64,000 bases of DNA, taken from NCBI GenBank assembly GCA_013792075.1, contig VMSR01000095.1, forward strand, positions 1 to 64,000, written 5' to 3'. The stretch's first letter is position 1, and each line of letters starts with the position of its first letter. Below, in pieces: positions 26,660 through 35,634 of this stretch. The stretch is from Desulfobacula sp. (GTDB lineage: Bacteria; Desulfobacterota; Desulfobacteria; Desulfobacterales; Desulfobacteraceae). A program made the position numbers and the translations under genes. Below the pieces are notes generated by a model. It saw only the letters and a list, made by a program, of their open reading frames with translations. It was not told the DNA's origin and did no database searches.

Positions 26660-28955
26660 TAAAGAAAATATCATAGAAGACAAAGAACAATTTATGAAAA
26701 GTGCAGAAGTCTTTTTTGAAAAATTATTTGGCAGAGTTTTAGAAAATGGCTATGGAGAAATTGAATTGCGGAATTTCAAGGGAATCACTCCCACGCAATA
26801 TTATTGTTCAAACACAAAAGATGCTGCAGAATTTACTTACAAAATGTGTAACATGGGCGTTGATATTTATTTCGGTGTAAATTCCCGTGTTGGAAAAGAA
26901 GGGAAAAAAGTTAATGTTCACTATTTAAATGCCTTCCATGCAGAAATTGATTTTGGTGTTGAAGGACATAAAAAACCACCTGAACACAAAGATTATGGGG
27001 AAGCTTGCCAGGCGATAATTGATTTCCATCTGAAACCCACCTATACCAATTTGAGCGGAGGCGGATTCCATTGTTACTGGGTTTTAAAAGATCCTGTAAA
27101 AGTCGAAGACATTGGTGTTGATGATCTTGAAAGTATCAATAGATATTTTTTAAAAGCATTAAAAGCGGATACAGGGACACAGAATCTGGACAGGGTACTT
27201 AGGATTCCTGGGACATATAATTTCAAATTAGATAACCCCCGGCTGGTTAATGTCTTTGACAGTAATGGTCCACTTTATGATTTTGAAGATCTGAAGCAGT
27301 ATATAATAGTTGATGAGCCCAAGAAAAAAACGAATGAGAGTTCTGCAGCATCAAAGAACCCTGTTCCTATTAATTGGGATGAAAGTATAGAAAATTTACC
27401 CGTTTCAGACAAAATAAAAAAGCTCATACTCAATGGCAACGACGGGAGTTACCCAACTCGTAGCGAAACGGATTCAGCGGTTGTGACAGCATTAATCCAT
27501 AAGGGTTTTGAACAATCACAAATCGCTCAGATATTTGAAAGATACACCATTGGTGAAAAATATCGAGAGCAAAAATCTCCAGGAAACTACCTTGCAACCA
27601 CCATTAAAAACGCGAAAAAGTATTCAAATTTGACGGATGAAGAACTACAGGACCCTTTATTTATTGCAGGTGCTATTACCAAGGATGATAAAGGAAATCA
27701 TGGTTTTAATATTGTAAATTTTGTCGAATACATCGTTAAGAAATATAAGTTTAAGTATTTTGAAAAAGAGAAAGCTTTTTTCCAATACAATGGATATTGT
27801 TATCAGCAAATCTCAGACGAACAGCTGAATTTTTTATGCCAATCAGAACTAAAAAAATTTAAACGATTTTTCCCAAAATCTGCAATGGTCAATTTCATCC
27901 ACTTTGCGATAGGTTCTTGCTTAATAAATAGCCTGGAAGCGTATGATCATCAAAAACGATTTCTCACATTGGAAAATGGTTTATATGATTTGAACAAGGA
28001 GGAACTTGTACGCCATGACCCATCGGTCTTTACCACAAATCTTTTACCCTATGAGTTTGATCCAGGTGCAAAATGTCCCTTATGGGAAAAATTTTTATAT
28101 GATGTATTTTTCGGAAAACAGGATATGATTAATTTCGTTAAACAGGCTGTGGGTTATAGCTTTTTAAAGGATATCCCCACTGCTGCTTTATTTCTGCTTA
28201 TAGGTGAAGGATCAAACGGGAAATCAGTCTTTATCAATACCACAACAAATCTTTTCGGAGAGGAAAATGTTGCGAATGTAAACCTTCATCAAATGTCTGA
28301 TGAATATTACATTCAGGATCTGTTTGGTAAAATGGTTAATCTTTCAAGTGAATCGTCACATAAAAAGAGATTTGACACTGAAATAATTAAAGCTGCTGTT
28401 GCGGGTGATTGGATTTCTGGGCGATTACCTTACAAACCACCCTCAAAATTCAAACCTTATGCAAAGCATTTTTTATCAATTAACACCATACCTAAAAATG
28501 ATGACTTGAGCTATGGATGGGAACGACGAATTTATCCAATAGAATTCAATAGACTTTTTGTTGAAAAAGACGCTGATAAGCAAATGACCAACAAATTAAA
28601 ACTGGAACTTTCAGGTATATTTAACTGGGCACTGGAGGGTTATAGAAGCCTGAGATGTCAAGATTATGTTTTTATTGAAAGTGCATCTATTAACCAGGCG
28701 AAGCAGAATTATAAAAATCAAAGCAACAGTGTTTATAATTTTATTGCAAGCACTCTTAGCACAGCAGATGAAAATGACATGCTCCTATTAAAAGATGTTT
28801 ATGATAAGTATAAATATTTTTGCGATTCTGAAGGTGAGAAAATAATTCTAACTAAACCTGAATTTAAAAAGGCGCTTATTGGGTCTGGATATCCAGTTAA
28901 AAATTCAACAAAGCATGGAAATAATGTCTGTGTTTTTGGTGCTATCAGCAGATAA
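26652..28955 (+). CDS. AEP primase-SF3 helicase replication protein
   Basis: A 767-residue two-part protein. The first 220 residues resemble RepB/AEP primases of plasmids (LNAFHAEIDFGVEGH with acidic metal residues, then NLSGGGFHCYWVLKDP and LDRVLRIPGTYNFK). The C-terminal half is a D5-type SF3 helicase with Walker A LIGEGSNGKSVFIN and a sensor FLSINTIPKNDD, ending in a winged helix. The start is the ATG at 26652, overlapping the RHH gene. It is probably the main replication initiator-primase of the large element. An AT-rich stretch with inverted repeats follows it at 28972. Confidence 0.85.
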   Translation: MINKENIIEDKEQFMKSAEVFFEKLFGRVLENGYGEIELRNFKGITPTQYYCSNTKDAAEFTYKMCNMGVDIYFGVNSRVGKEGKKVNVHYLNAFHAEIDFGVEGHKKPPEHKDYGEACQAIIDFHLKPTYTNLSGGGFHCYWVLKDPVKVEDIGVDDLESINRYFLKALKADTGTQNLDRVLRIPGTYNFKLDNPRLVNVFDSNGPLYDFEDLKQYIIVDEPKKKTNESSAASKNPVPINWDESIENLPVSDKIKKLILNGNDGSYPTRSETDSAVVTALIHKGFEQSQIAQIFERYTIGEKYREQKSPGNYLATTIKNAKKYSNLTDEELQDPLFIAGAITKDDKGNHGFNIVNFVEYIVKKYKFKYFEKEKAFFQYNGYCYQQISDEQLNFLCQSELKKFKRFFPKSAMVNFIHFAIGSCLINSLEAYDHQKRFLTLENGLYDLNKEELVRHDPSVFTTNLLPYEFDPGAKCPLWEKFLYDVFFGKQDMINFVKQAVGYSFLKDIPTAALFLLIGEGSNGKSVFINTTTNLFGEENVANVNLHQMSDEYYIQDLFGKMVNLSSESSHKKRFDTEIIKAAVAGDWISGRLPYKPPSKFKPYAKHFLSINTIPKNDDLSYGWERRIYPIEFNRLFVEKDADKQMTNKLKLELSGIFNWALEGYRSLRCQDYVFIESASINQAKQNYKNQSNSVYNFIASTLSTADENDMLLLKDVYDKYKYFCDSEGEKIILTKPEFKKALIGSGYPVKNSTKHGNNVCVFGAISR

Positions 28956-28971
28956 TAAATCATAGATGCAG

Positions 28972-29420
28972 GCTTCTTCTCTTCTCCATAAAAAGGGAGA
29001 ATAATTGGACATATACTTTGAAATCATTCAAAGATTAAAGAAAAATTAAGATTTCTAAAATAAAATTAATCCAGCAATGTCAACATTAGCACCCATTTTA
29101 ACAAAAAGATTAAGTAATTAATTCAATTCTTGTAACTTCTTTGTAATCGAAAAAAATTTATATAATTTAATATTTATTATACATACAAAAAAGTTTGAGA
29201 AATATACTTAATCTATTAATTTTTCAGGTTAAATATTTCTTTTTAAACAGGATATTGGATTAATTCACCACCAGAACAATTAATCTCAAAATTAATCTTT
29301 CTGTGTGATGCTTTTTGTAAAAGATGCTTTCAGTGGCTGACTTTAGTTTTATTGAGTTATTCAAATCTTTTTTGTTCAAGTAATGTTTAATATTTTCCCT
29401 TTTTTATGGGGAAGAGAAGC
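28972..29420. repeat. AT-rich segment bounded by inverted repeats, candidate origin
   Basis: A 25- to 27-base sequence at 28972-28998 (GCTTCTTCTCTTCTCCATAA...) returns inverted at 29396-29420 with a few changes. The 400 bases between them are strongly AT-rich and without a gene. The place directly after the primase-helicase gene and before a second RHH regulator fits a replication origin or a regulatory site of the element. This is inference from composition and position. Confidence 0.45.
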
Positions 29421-29677
29421 AACGTCCCTGGTTATTTTATACCTTCAAATTCTTTCATTCTGGTTGATTCTTGCTGGTTGTATACCATTATAACCATCTG
29501 ACAGAAATCACCCGTATTTCAGCAATTTTTAACCAATCAGATTAGTTCTACAAAAAGATCCAACAAGCTTGCCTATAAGTACGATCAATTATTTTCAAGT
29601 TTGATTCTGGAGCTGAGACAGGTAGTTCTTATGAACATAATATAAATTAAATACCATTCAAATTTAGGAGGCGAAAA
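29421..29677. other. Non-coding leader before the second RHH gene
   Basis: AT-rich, without a gene. It must hold the promoter for the operon beginning at 29678, but no convincing -35/-10 pair could be fixed. Confidence 0.4.
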
Positions 29678-29848
29678 ATGAGCAAGAAGAAAAAATACAC
29701 GGTAATGGTCGGCGTTATGTTAGCGCCAGAAACTTTAACACAATTGGAAGAGGTGACGGATATTCAAGAGGTGTCAAAATCGGAGTTTATCAGGGAAATC
29801 GTAGAAGAAAAATTAAACCAAAAAAATTTAAAAGAACAGGAGATTTAA
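29678..29848 (+). CDS. 56-residue ribbon-helix-helix protein, copy B
   Basis: A small RHH-type DNA-binding protein, equal in length to the one at 26489 but diverged in sequence. The strand KKYTVMVGVMLAPETL is followed by helices TQLEEVTDIQEV and KSEFIREIVEEKL. ATG at 29678 with TAGGAGG. It lies three bases before the next gene and so heads an operon that it may regulate itself. Confidence 0.65.
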   Translation: MSKKKKYTVMVGVMLAPETLTQLEEVTDIQEVSKSEFIREIVEEKLNQKNLKEQEI

Positions 29849-29851
29849 AAA

Positions 29852-30808
29852 ATGGAAAAAGAAATTGCAGTAGAAAAAGTAAATTTTGATTTTAGTAAAC
29901 ATTTTAGTGCAGATGCTGAATTCAAAAAATTATTCAAAAGTATCGGATTTCAGGGATATGAAATTGTTAAAAACAAAAATATTCAAATGTCTAAGGACAA
30001 ATTGATTTCAATTGTATCAATTGTTGATTCAAAAACAGGTAACAATAAAAAAATTCTTATCTATGGAATATCGGGCGAAGCTACTTATACGCAAATGCGT
30101 GAAATTGCATATGAGCATAAGCATAATTCGGATATAGATGCCAGGGTCATCATATTTTATCATCCAGGTGAACCCGAATGTGAATATATGAATAATAAAC
30201 AAATGACCAAGAGTTTCATAAACCTTCTCAACAATTGTCAGATGGAGAGTTATTTTATTGAGATAGTTGCAACAGAAGATACGGACTCTAATAATTTATT
30301 TCATTATAGTAATATGATGGGTTTTTATAACCAGACTCAAACAAATTATAAGGAACTCCCACCTCAAAGTTTATTTCAAGAAGTTGAAATTTGGACATAT
30401 TTTAATCAATATGCTGATGATACAGATCCTGCAGGTCCATTTTCAGATTGGGAATGTGATGATCTACCAGGATTAGATCCAGACCTTTGGTTATTTGTGC
30501 GCCCAAATGATTTGGGTTCAAACTGTTCATGGGATGAAAACGGTATGGCGCTGATTAAGGAAGCGACAAGTGCAGATGAAAAACAGAATCTTAAAGATTT
30601 CTTTCAAGACAGGAAAACAGAATTAGAAGAAACTTTTGAAGGATCTAAGATTATATTTCATTCTGAACCCTGTAAATTGGTCATTATGATTGATGAAAGA
30701 CCACTCTCTGAATTTATTGATTTACCGCTTGAGCAAAATAAAAGGATGATTGAAAAATTGGCAGATTATCGGATGGCATTTTATCATATGTTTTGGCTTA
30801 CCCGTTAA
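29852..30808 (+). CDS. Hypothetical protein, paralog 1
   Basis: A 318-residue soluble acidic protein without a known domain. It shares a region with the product of 31763-32794: here TGNNKKILIYGISGEATYTQ then DIDARVIIFYHPGE, there KKQQKIIIDGIYGEPNSRQ then DCDKRIILYTLD. This strand-helix-strand block looks like the core of a Rossmann or restriction-nuclease-like fold, but no catalytic set is evident. It is coupled to the RHH gene three bases upstream. The paralogs flank a DUF4259 and a DUF2695 gene. Function unknown. Confidence 0.6.
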   Translation: MEKEIAVEKVNFDFSKHFSADAEFKKLFKSIGFQGYEIVKNKNIQMSKDKLISIVSIVDSKTGNNKKILIYGISGEATYTQMREIAYEHKHNSDIDARVIIFYHPGEPECEYMNNKQMTKSFINLLNNCQMESYFIEIVATEDTDSNNLFHYSNMMGFYNQTQTNYKELPPQSLFQEVEIWTYFNQYADDTDPAGPFSDWECDDLPGLDPDLWLFVRPNDLGSNCSWDENGMALIKEATSADEKQNLKDFFQDRKTELEETFEGSKIIFHSEPCKLVIMIDERPLSEFIDLPLEQNKRMIEKLADYRMAFYHMFWLTR

Positions 30809-30835
30809 AATTAATCAATAATTATTTTAAGAAAC

Positions 30836-30874
30836 CAGCTTGGTCAAAGTATCAGGCTGGTTTTGTATTTTATA
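30836..30874 (+). terminator. Leader hairpin before the DUF4259 gene
   Basis: AACCAGCTTGGTCA... pairs with GGCTGGTTTT. The same block AACCAGCTTGGTCA returns at about 31438 before the DUF2695 gene, so the leader was copied along with the gene. Confidence 0.55.
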
Positions 30875-30930
30875 GAAAAATTAGCCCAGAAAAATCTAAT
30901 AAAACTTAATAAAGAAAGGGAGAAAAAATA

Positions 30931-31395
30931 ATGGGAGCGTGGGATACTAAACCATGGGATAATGATACTGCTGCTGATTGGTTCTGCAAGGTTTTTCATG
31001 AAACAAACATAGGCGAAAAGATAAGAGAGGCTTTTGAATTGGATATGGATCTTTATCATGAAGCAATTCGAGGAGCAGCTTGTATACTTATGTTTCTTGG
31101 TAGGAGATATGTTTGGTCATCAGGCCTTGATGATAATTTGTCTTTGGCTATCAAAAAAATGGAAGAACTTCAACAACATCCCTATTATATAAAAAATCCA
31201 GAAGTTGGTCATGAACTTGAATATGAAATTGCTGTTTTAAAGTATCATCTTGATATGGATAATAAATTGCCTGCTACTCCAGATTTTGTCAACTGGTGGC
31301 TGTCATTGCTAAGAGAAAGTGGTCCATTTGGTGGTCATCAAACAGGAGATTTTTTAGATTGTTTTACAAAAAAAATAAGAATTAAGGATTTTTGA
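30931..31395 (+). CDS. DUF4259 protein
   Basis: A 154-residue protein opening with the DUF4259 signature MGAWDTKPWDNDTAADWF. The family is small, soluble and often met in arrays of immunity-like or accessory genes. A second short motif, LGRRYVWSSG, follows near residue 50. ATG with AGGGAG. It stands alone with a hairpin leader. Function not known; an immunity role is only suggested by family context. Confidence 0.75.
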   Translation: MGAWDTKPWDNDTAADWFCKVFHETNIGEKIREAFELDMDLYHEAIRGAACILMFLGRRYVWSSGLDDNLSLAIKKMEELQQHPYYIKNPEVGHELEYEIAVLKYHLDMDNKLPATPDFVNWWLSLLRESGPFGGHQTGDFLDCFTKKIRIKDF

Positions 31396-31435
31396 TGCAC
31401 AGGTAATCTGATCAAAATATATTTAATAAAATCGC

Positions 31436-31478
31436 AAAAACCAGCTTGGTCACAATGCACTGAGCTGGTTTTTTGTTT
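31436..31478 (+). terminator. Leader hairpin before the DUF2695 gene
   Basis: AACCAGCTTGGTCA...TGAGCTGGTTTTTTG, an 8-bp core stem with T-run, only about 13 bases before the ribosome site of the next gene. It repeats the start of the hairpin at 30836. Confidence 0.65.
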
Positions 31479-31494
31479 TTATAGGAGAACTACC

Positions 31495-31746
31495 ATGAAA
31501 GAAGTTTTAACCCCAAGTCACAAGCTCTGGCCCACCTTCAGGAAAAAATTAGGTGACATCATTACAATATATGTTGACGAGAAATTGCACAGCAGATGCA
31601 AGGGTGATTTGGCTCTGACAACAGATATACTTCAGTCTCTGGGAAACATTGATGTTAAAGAAACCGTCATATTGTTTAAAGAACTGGGTGGAAATTGCGA
31701 CTGCGGAGTTCTACTAAATGTAGCCAAGAGTTTTAATAATAAATAA
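31495..31746 (+). CDS. DUF2695-like protein
   Basis: An 83-residue protein. The end LGGNCDCGVLLNVAKSF matches the DUF2695 signature, a CxC motif after a glycine pair in a short helix. The front part is helical. ATG with TAGGAG. It may bind a metal through the two cysteines. It lies directly before paralog 2 (16-base gap), so the two are co-transcribed. Function unknown. Confidence 0.6.
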   Translation: MKEVLTPSHKLWPTFRKKLGDIITIYVDEKLHSRCKGDLALTTDILQSLGNIDVKETVILFKELGGNCDCGVLLNVAKSFNNK

Positions 31747-31762
31747 AAAAAGGAGAGAAATA

Positions 31763-32794
31763 ATGAAAAAAGGAAATAATTTTAATGTTAATTTTAAAGA
31801 TATGTTGAGCGATATCAATGGAATAAACGAGGTATTGAAATATATTGGGCCGGATCAATTTCAAGTAGAAGAGATCCTTTCAAATTATGAAAAAAATGGT
31901 AACCGTTATGGCGTCATTTTTATGGCCAAAGACAATAAGACAAAGAAACAACAGAAAATTATCATTGATGGAATTTATGGGGAACCAAATTCAAGACAGA
32001 TAAAAGATCTGACCTATGGTTTTGGTGTTGATTGTGACAAACGAATAATACTTTATACTTTGGACAACCTTGATTCTAAAGTAAGAGAATATGAATATGA
32101 TGGTGAAATGGCTGAAGGGTTCGCTATCATAAATAATGATTGTGGTATTGAAACGTATATATTCAAAATGCTCCGCTATATAGTTGGTAATGGCCCCTTC
32201 CCTTTACAATTGAACGCTGAAGTGATTCCGGATGGTGAAAAGAAAACTCTGCATAAAATATTGCCTTCACTTCAGGAGTTTGAACAGGCAGAATTTGGGA
32301 TATTTTATAATTATTCTTCTGATTGGAGGAACCCGCACCATATTGAACACCCAGAAAATTGGTTTGATAATTATTGGCATCTAATTTTTCAGGATATAAG
32401 TTTTCGATATCCTATCTGGACTGAAGACGGATTATTTTTACAAGGGGTATCAAAATCTGAAATAGGCGACCTAGGCTTGAAGTGGTTTATGGACAGCAAA
32501 ATAGGATTGCTTAAGAAATTTTTTGATAATCGTGAGATCCATATTAATACCCTGCCCTCTGGTAGAAATATAATGGAAATAAAATTGTGGGACAAACCAA
32601 TTTCATATTTTGCAAAAACATCCATTAAAAATAAGGAAAGAATTGCTGAGGCTATACGAGGATATGATAGTGTCACATTCGAATTCTTGGATAATCTTTT
32701 TGAAAGACAAATACCTGATAAAGAGGTCTTAAAAGATCTTGGTTATTTTCCTGAAAATGCGTTTATGGATTTGGATACAAAAATTTCAGCTTAG
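31763..32794 (+). CDS. Hypothetical protein, paralog 2
   Basis: A 343-residue soluble protein distantly related to the product of 29852-30808 across residues about 60-130. No known domain, no signal peptide. ATG with AGGAG. It ends just before a strong hairpin at 32811. The pair of paralogs with DUF4259 and DUF2695 between them may form one functional unit; that remains inference. Confidence 0.55.
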   Translation: MKKGNNFNVNFKDMLSDINGINEVLKYIGPDQFQVEEILSNYEKNGNRYGVIFMAKDNKTKKQQKIIIDGIYGEPNSRQIKDLTYGFGVDCDKRIILYTLDNLDSKVREYEYDGEMAEGFAIINNDCGIETYIFKMLRYIVGNGPFPLQLNAEVIPDGEKKTLHKILPSLQEFEQAEFGIFYNYSSDWRNPHHIEHPENWFDNYWHLIFQDISFRYPIWTEDGLFLQGVSKSEIGDLGLKWFMDSKIGLLKKFFDNREIHINTLPSGRNIMEIKLWDKPISYFAKTSIKNKERIAEAIRGYDSVTFEFLDNLFERQIPDKEVLKDLGYFPENAFMDLDTKISA

Positions 32795-32810
32795 ATAAAA
32801 ATAACAATTT

Positions 32811-32843
32811 AAAAGACCGGTTCTATTTCAGTTCCGGTCTTTT
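32811..32843 (+). terminator. Leader hairpin before the second DUF5131 gene
   Basis: A perfect 10-bp stem AAAAGACCGG / CCGGTCTTTT with a 13-base loop and seven T. The ribosome site GGAG follows within ten bases. Confidence 0.8.
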
Positions 32844-32858
32844 TTTATGGAGAACACT

Positions 32859-33599
32859 ATGAATACAAACATAATCGACTGGTCAAAAAATTCCTGGAAC
32901 CCTGTTTCAGGCTGTACCAAGATAAGTACAGGTTGCAAACACTGCTACGCTTATCGTATTGCACTGGATCTTCAAAAGTCCGGAAAACCAAAATATGAAA
33001 ACGGTTTTAAAGTGACCCTCCATCCACAATTATTAAGGGAACCCTTGAAATGGAAAGAACCTAAAAGAGTTTTTGTAAATTCAATGAGTGACCTTTTCCA
33101 TGATGCAGTTCCAGACTTATTTATAAAATCTTGTTTTTATACAATGAGTTTAGCTGGCCAGCATCAATTTTATGCGTTAACGAAAAGGTCCGAGCGGCTC
33201 TATTCAATGAGAAATGACCTTAACTGGATGAATAATATATGGATGGGAGTCTCAGTTGAAACTGCTGATTATTTATATAGGATCGATCACTTACGAGCAA
33301 CAGGTGCAGCGATTAAATTTCTTTCAATTGAACCATTGTTGGGACCCTTACCGGATATGGATTTAACAGATATCAATTGGGTTATTGTTGGTGGAGAATC
33401 GGGCCCAGGAGCGCGGCCCATGAAAGAGGAATGGGTGCTCGATATTAGAGATCAATGTATTGCTGCAGGCGTGCCTTTCTTTTTCAAACAATGGGGTGGC
33501 GTGCATCGAGAAAAGAACGGGTGCCAGTTGAATGGGGAAGTATGGGACCAAATGCCAGAAATTAAAGTCCCTGGGGAAGAGTTGTTGATGTGCATTTAA
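32859..33599 (+). CDS. DUF5131 (phage Gp37/Gp68) family protein, copy 2
   Basis: A 246-residue protein, the same length as copy 1 at 19962 and closely alike, with GCTKISTGCKHCYAYR carrying the cluster cysteines, SMSDLFHDAVPD, YALTKRSERL, WMGVSVE and WVIVGGESGPGARPM. I start at the ATG at 32859, which has GGAG at six bases and matches the start of copy 1; the ATG at 32847 overlaps that site. It faces the third DUF5131 gene (33659-35203) tail to tail with about 60 bases between them. It has no DUF488 gene directly behind it, unlike copy 1. Confidence 0.85.
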   Translation: MNTNIIDWSKNSWNPVSGCTKISTGCKHCYAYRIALDLQKSGKPKYENGFKVTLHPQLLREPLKWKEPKRVFVNSMSDLFHDAVPDLFIKSCFYTMSLAGQHQFYALTKRSERLYSMRNDLNWMNNIWMGVSVETADYLYRIDHLRATGAAIKFLSIEPLLGPLPDMDLTDINWVIVGGESGPGARPMKEEWVLDIRDQCIAAGVPFFFKQWGGVHREKNGCQLNGEVWDQMPEIKVPGEELLMCI

Positions 33600-33658
33600 T
33601 TTCAAAAAAGCTAAACATGATGGCACTTAGGATTTTCGGATCTGCAGCGCCAAAAATC

Positions 33659-35203
33659 TTAAATATCCATCCCCGGCTCTTTTGGAGGTTCTATGCCAAG
33701 AACTTTTTTGAAGCTGTCTTTCCATTTTAATTTTTTAAACAAATCCGGAGAGCTTTGAAATTCAGCATAAATTGCCTTGATTTTTTCATCAGTCTGCCCG
33801 GATTCAATAACATCGATTTGTTCAAGCAGGGGACTATCGTTATTTTCTTTGGCTTTCTTTTTCAAAGGATTTATGTGATTCATTTTGCCGATCCATATAA
33901 AATCCGTTACATACGGAACTAAATCAGTAGCAGCAGTCACAACATTGGCGGAATCAAGAAGAGGTTCCATGCTGACAGAAGTCTGAAACCCATTATCAAA
34001 AGCATATTTTAAAGACTCTTTCCGCTCCTCATATAAAGGTGCATTGGTATCCCAAAAGTGTAAAATACCATCATTGCTGGAACCGATGCTGAATCTGAAG
34101 AGGATGTCATCCTTATAATCGGAGGTTACGTCACAAATTTTTTTAATGCACTCCAGATTGGGTTTCGACACGATTAAAATTTCATTGCCAGCATCCAATA
34201 ATTTTTCAAGGGCCTGAATATAAGCATCAACATTGGTCGGAGTAATATCATGGGAAGTGGGGAATCCAACCCGACCGGCATATAGCTTATATTTTTTATC
34301 GACATCCTTCTCACGGATCGTCTCATTCGCCCATTGTCCTTCTTGAACCTGCTTAAATTTATATGCCATGGATTTGGCATAACAGTATTTACAATCATTA
34401 GAACAGCCGGTGCAGATATTTACGTTGTTTTTACTTTCTGTCCATTCCTGAAAACCGACAACTTTGGCAACCTTATTTTGTTTTTTATCTTTTTTTTCTG
34501 CTGATTTTAAAGCTTGATGGATTCTTTTAAGATTCCCCTCATAAAGAGCTTTTTCAATTGCTGCTTTTAAAAGACGAGCTTGCGTTTGAATTCTTATGGT
34601 TGTAAGTTTTTCAAAATCGAGCGTTTTCAGAATTTCTGGTTTCAGTTCCTCTGTTAAAGATACAGTGATTCCGTCCAATTTTTGTTTTTCCTGGGATATT
34701 CGCTCCTGAAGAGTGCTGACAGAATATTCTTTTTCAGCGGCCTCTTCGATAAGACTGACCTTTGTGTCTTCGGGAAGATTGCCCGTATTTGTCAATTTTA
34801 CTTTGTGACTGTGACCCAACTTTCCGTATGCGGAAACTTTACAGTATTTTCTTTCATCAATGGCCAGGTTAATTGAATCATACAACCATGTTTTTCCAGG
34901 GACATTGCCGGTATTATCGCCTTGAATTTTTTTAAAAAGCTGTAACAGGGACTCATTTTTATTGAATTTTTTCTCTGTTGCCAGATTATAATCGCCATTG
35001 TAAAATTTTTCGATGAGATATTGTCCTGCTTCCAGCATGGCGCTGCGAAAGTGTCTGACAAAAACGCTTTTTAGATGTTCAAATGCCTCTTCAACGAGAG
35101 CATCTGTTGCTGTGACATCAGTTGCAATTTTGTCGAGGGCGATTTTTGTTTCTGCGGTATCCAAAAGGTATCCACTTTTGTTTGTTGTTTCATTTTTTTC
35201 CAT
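33659..35203 (-). CDS. Long DUF5131-type radical SAM protein with extra N-terminal domain
   Basis: A 514-residue protein. Its C-terminal half holds a radical-SAM-type cysteine cluster CTGCSNDCKYCYAKSMAYKF and a barrel with RVGFPTSHDITP, ILIVSKPNLECIKK and SVSMEPLLD, a subfamily related to but distinct from the 246-residue DUF5131 proteins. The first 230 residues are a separate helical domain (AMLEAGQYLIEKFYNGDYN, SAYGKLGHSHKVKLT) that may bind DNA. The ATG at 35203 has GGAG at seven bases. The DUF488-type gene upstream overlaps its leader, so the pair is one operon. Substrate unknown. Confidence 0.75.
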   Translation of the reverse strand: MEKNETTNKSGYLLDTAETKIALDKIATDVTATDALVEEAFEHLKSVFVRHFRSAMLEAGQYLIEKFYNGDYNLATEKKFNKNESLLQLFKKIQGDNTGNVPGKTWLYDSINLAIDERKYCKVSAYGKLGHSHKVKLTNTGNLPEDTKVSLIEEAAEKEYSVSTLQERISQEKQKLDGITVSLTEELKPEILKTLDFEKLTTIRIQTQARLLKAAIEKALYEGNLKRIHQALKSAEKKDKKQNKVAKVVGFQEWTESKNNVNICTGCSNDCKYCYAKSMAYKFKQVQEGQWANETIREKDVDKKYKLYAGRVGFPTSHDITPTNVDAYIQALEKLLDAGNEILIVSKPNLECIKKICDVTSDYKDDILFRFSIGSSNDGILHFWDTNAPLYEERKESLKYAFDNGFQTSVSMEPLLDSANVVTAATDLVPYVTDFIWIGKMNHINPLKKKAKENNDSPLLEQIDVIESGQTDEKIKAIYAEFQSSPDLFKKLKWKDSFKKVLGIEPPKEPGMDI

Positions 35204-35217
35204 CATTGTTCTCCATT

Positions 35218-35634
35218 TCAAGGCCTCGGTTCAACACCATCAATGTTAATAGCAGCCCCAAATATTTCTTCAGCTATTCTCAAAAGAATTCTTCTATGAC
35301 ACGCTTTTGTCGGGCCTTCATAACAAACAAGGTAAATATCCTCGTTTTTGGATCTTTTAACAATTGCTCCTAATTTTTTAAGTGCATTGCCGTCATTTAA
35401 TATCTGTTTTCTAAATCTATTCTCATAATCACAAGATAGAAATGCAGTGTTGTGTGCTTCAACAGATCCTTTACCAAATTTATTTTCTATGATTTGTTTT
35501 TCCTTCATAAAGTCATTTAATAGTTCTTCTGAAGGGGCAAGTTCATCATTACCTTTTTTTCTTGCAACAAAAACACAATCATTTTTGGATATATTATTTT
35601 TTTTTAAATTAGAAAGTCCTGTTTCGATTAGCAT
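35218..35634 (-). CDS. DUF488-like protein, second copy
   Basis: A 138-residue protein whose end CYEGPTKACHRRILLRIAEEI matches the DUF488 C-terminal motif. The usual N-terminal YTIGxS signature is absent or much changed, so it is a divergent member. ATG at 35634 with AAAGGA. It is the first gene of an operon with the long DUF5131 protein; its stop lies within that gene's leader. The same partnership in the opposite order is seen at 19962-21157. Confidence 0.75.
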   Translation of the reverse strand: MLIETGLSNLKKNNISKNDCVFVARKKGNDELAPSEELLNDFMKEKQIIENKFGKGSVEAHNTAFLSCDYENRFRKQILNDGNALKKLGAIVKRSKNEDIYLVCYEGPTKACHRRILLRIAEEIFGAAINIDGVEPRP

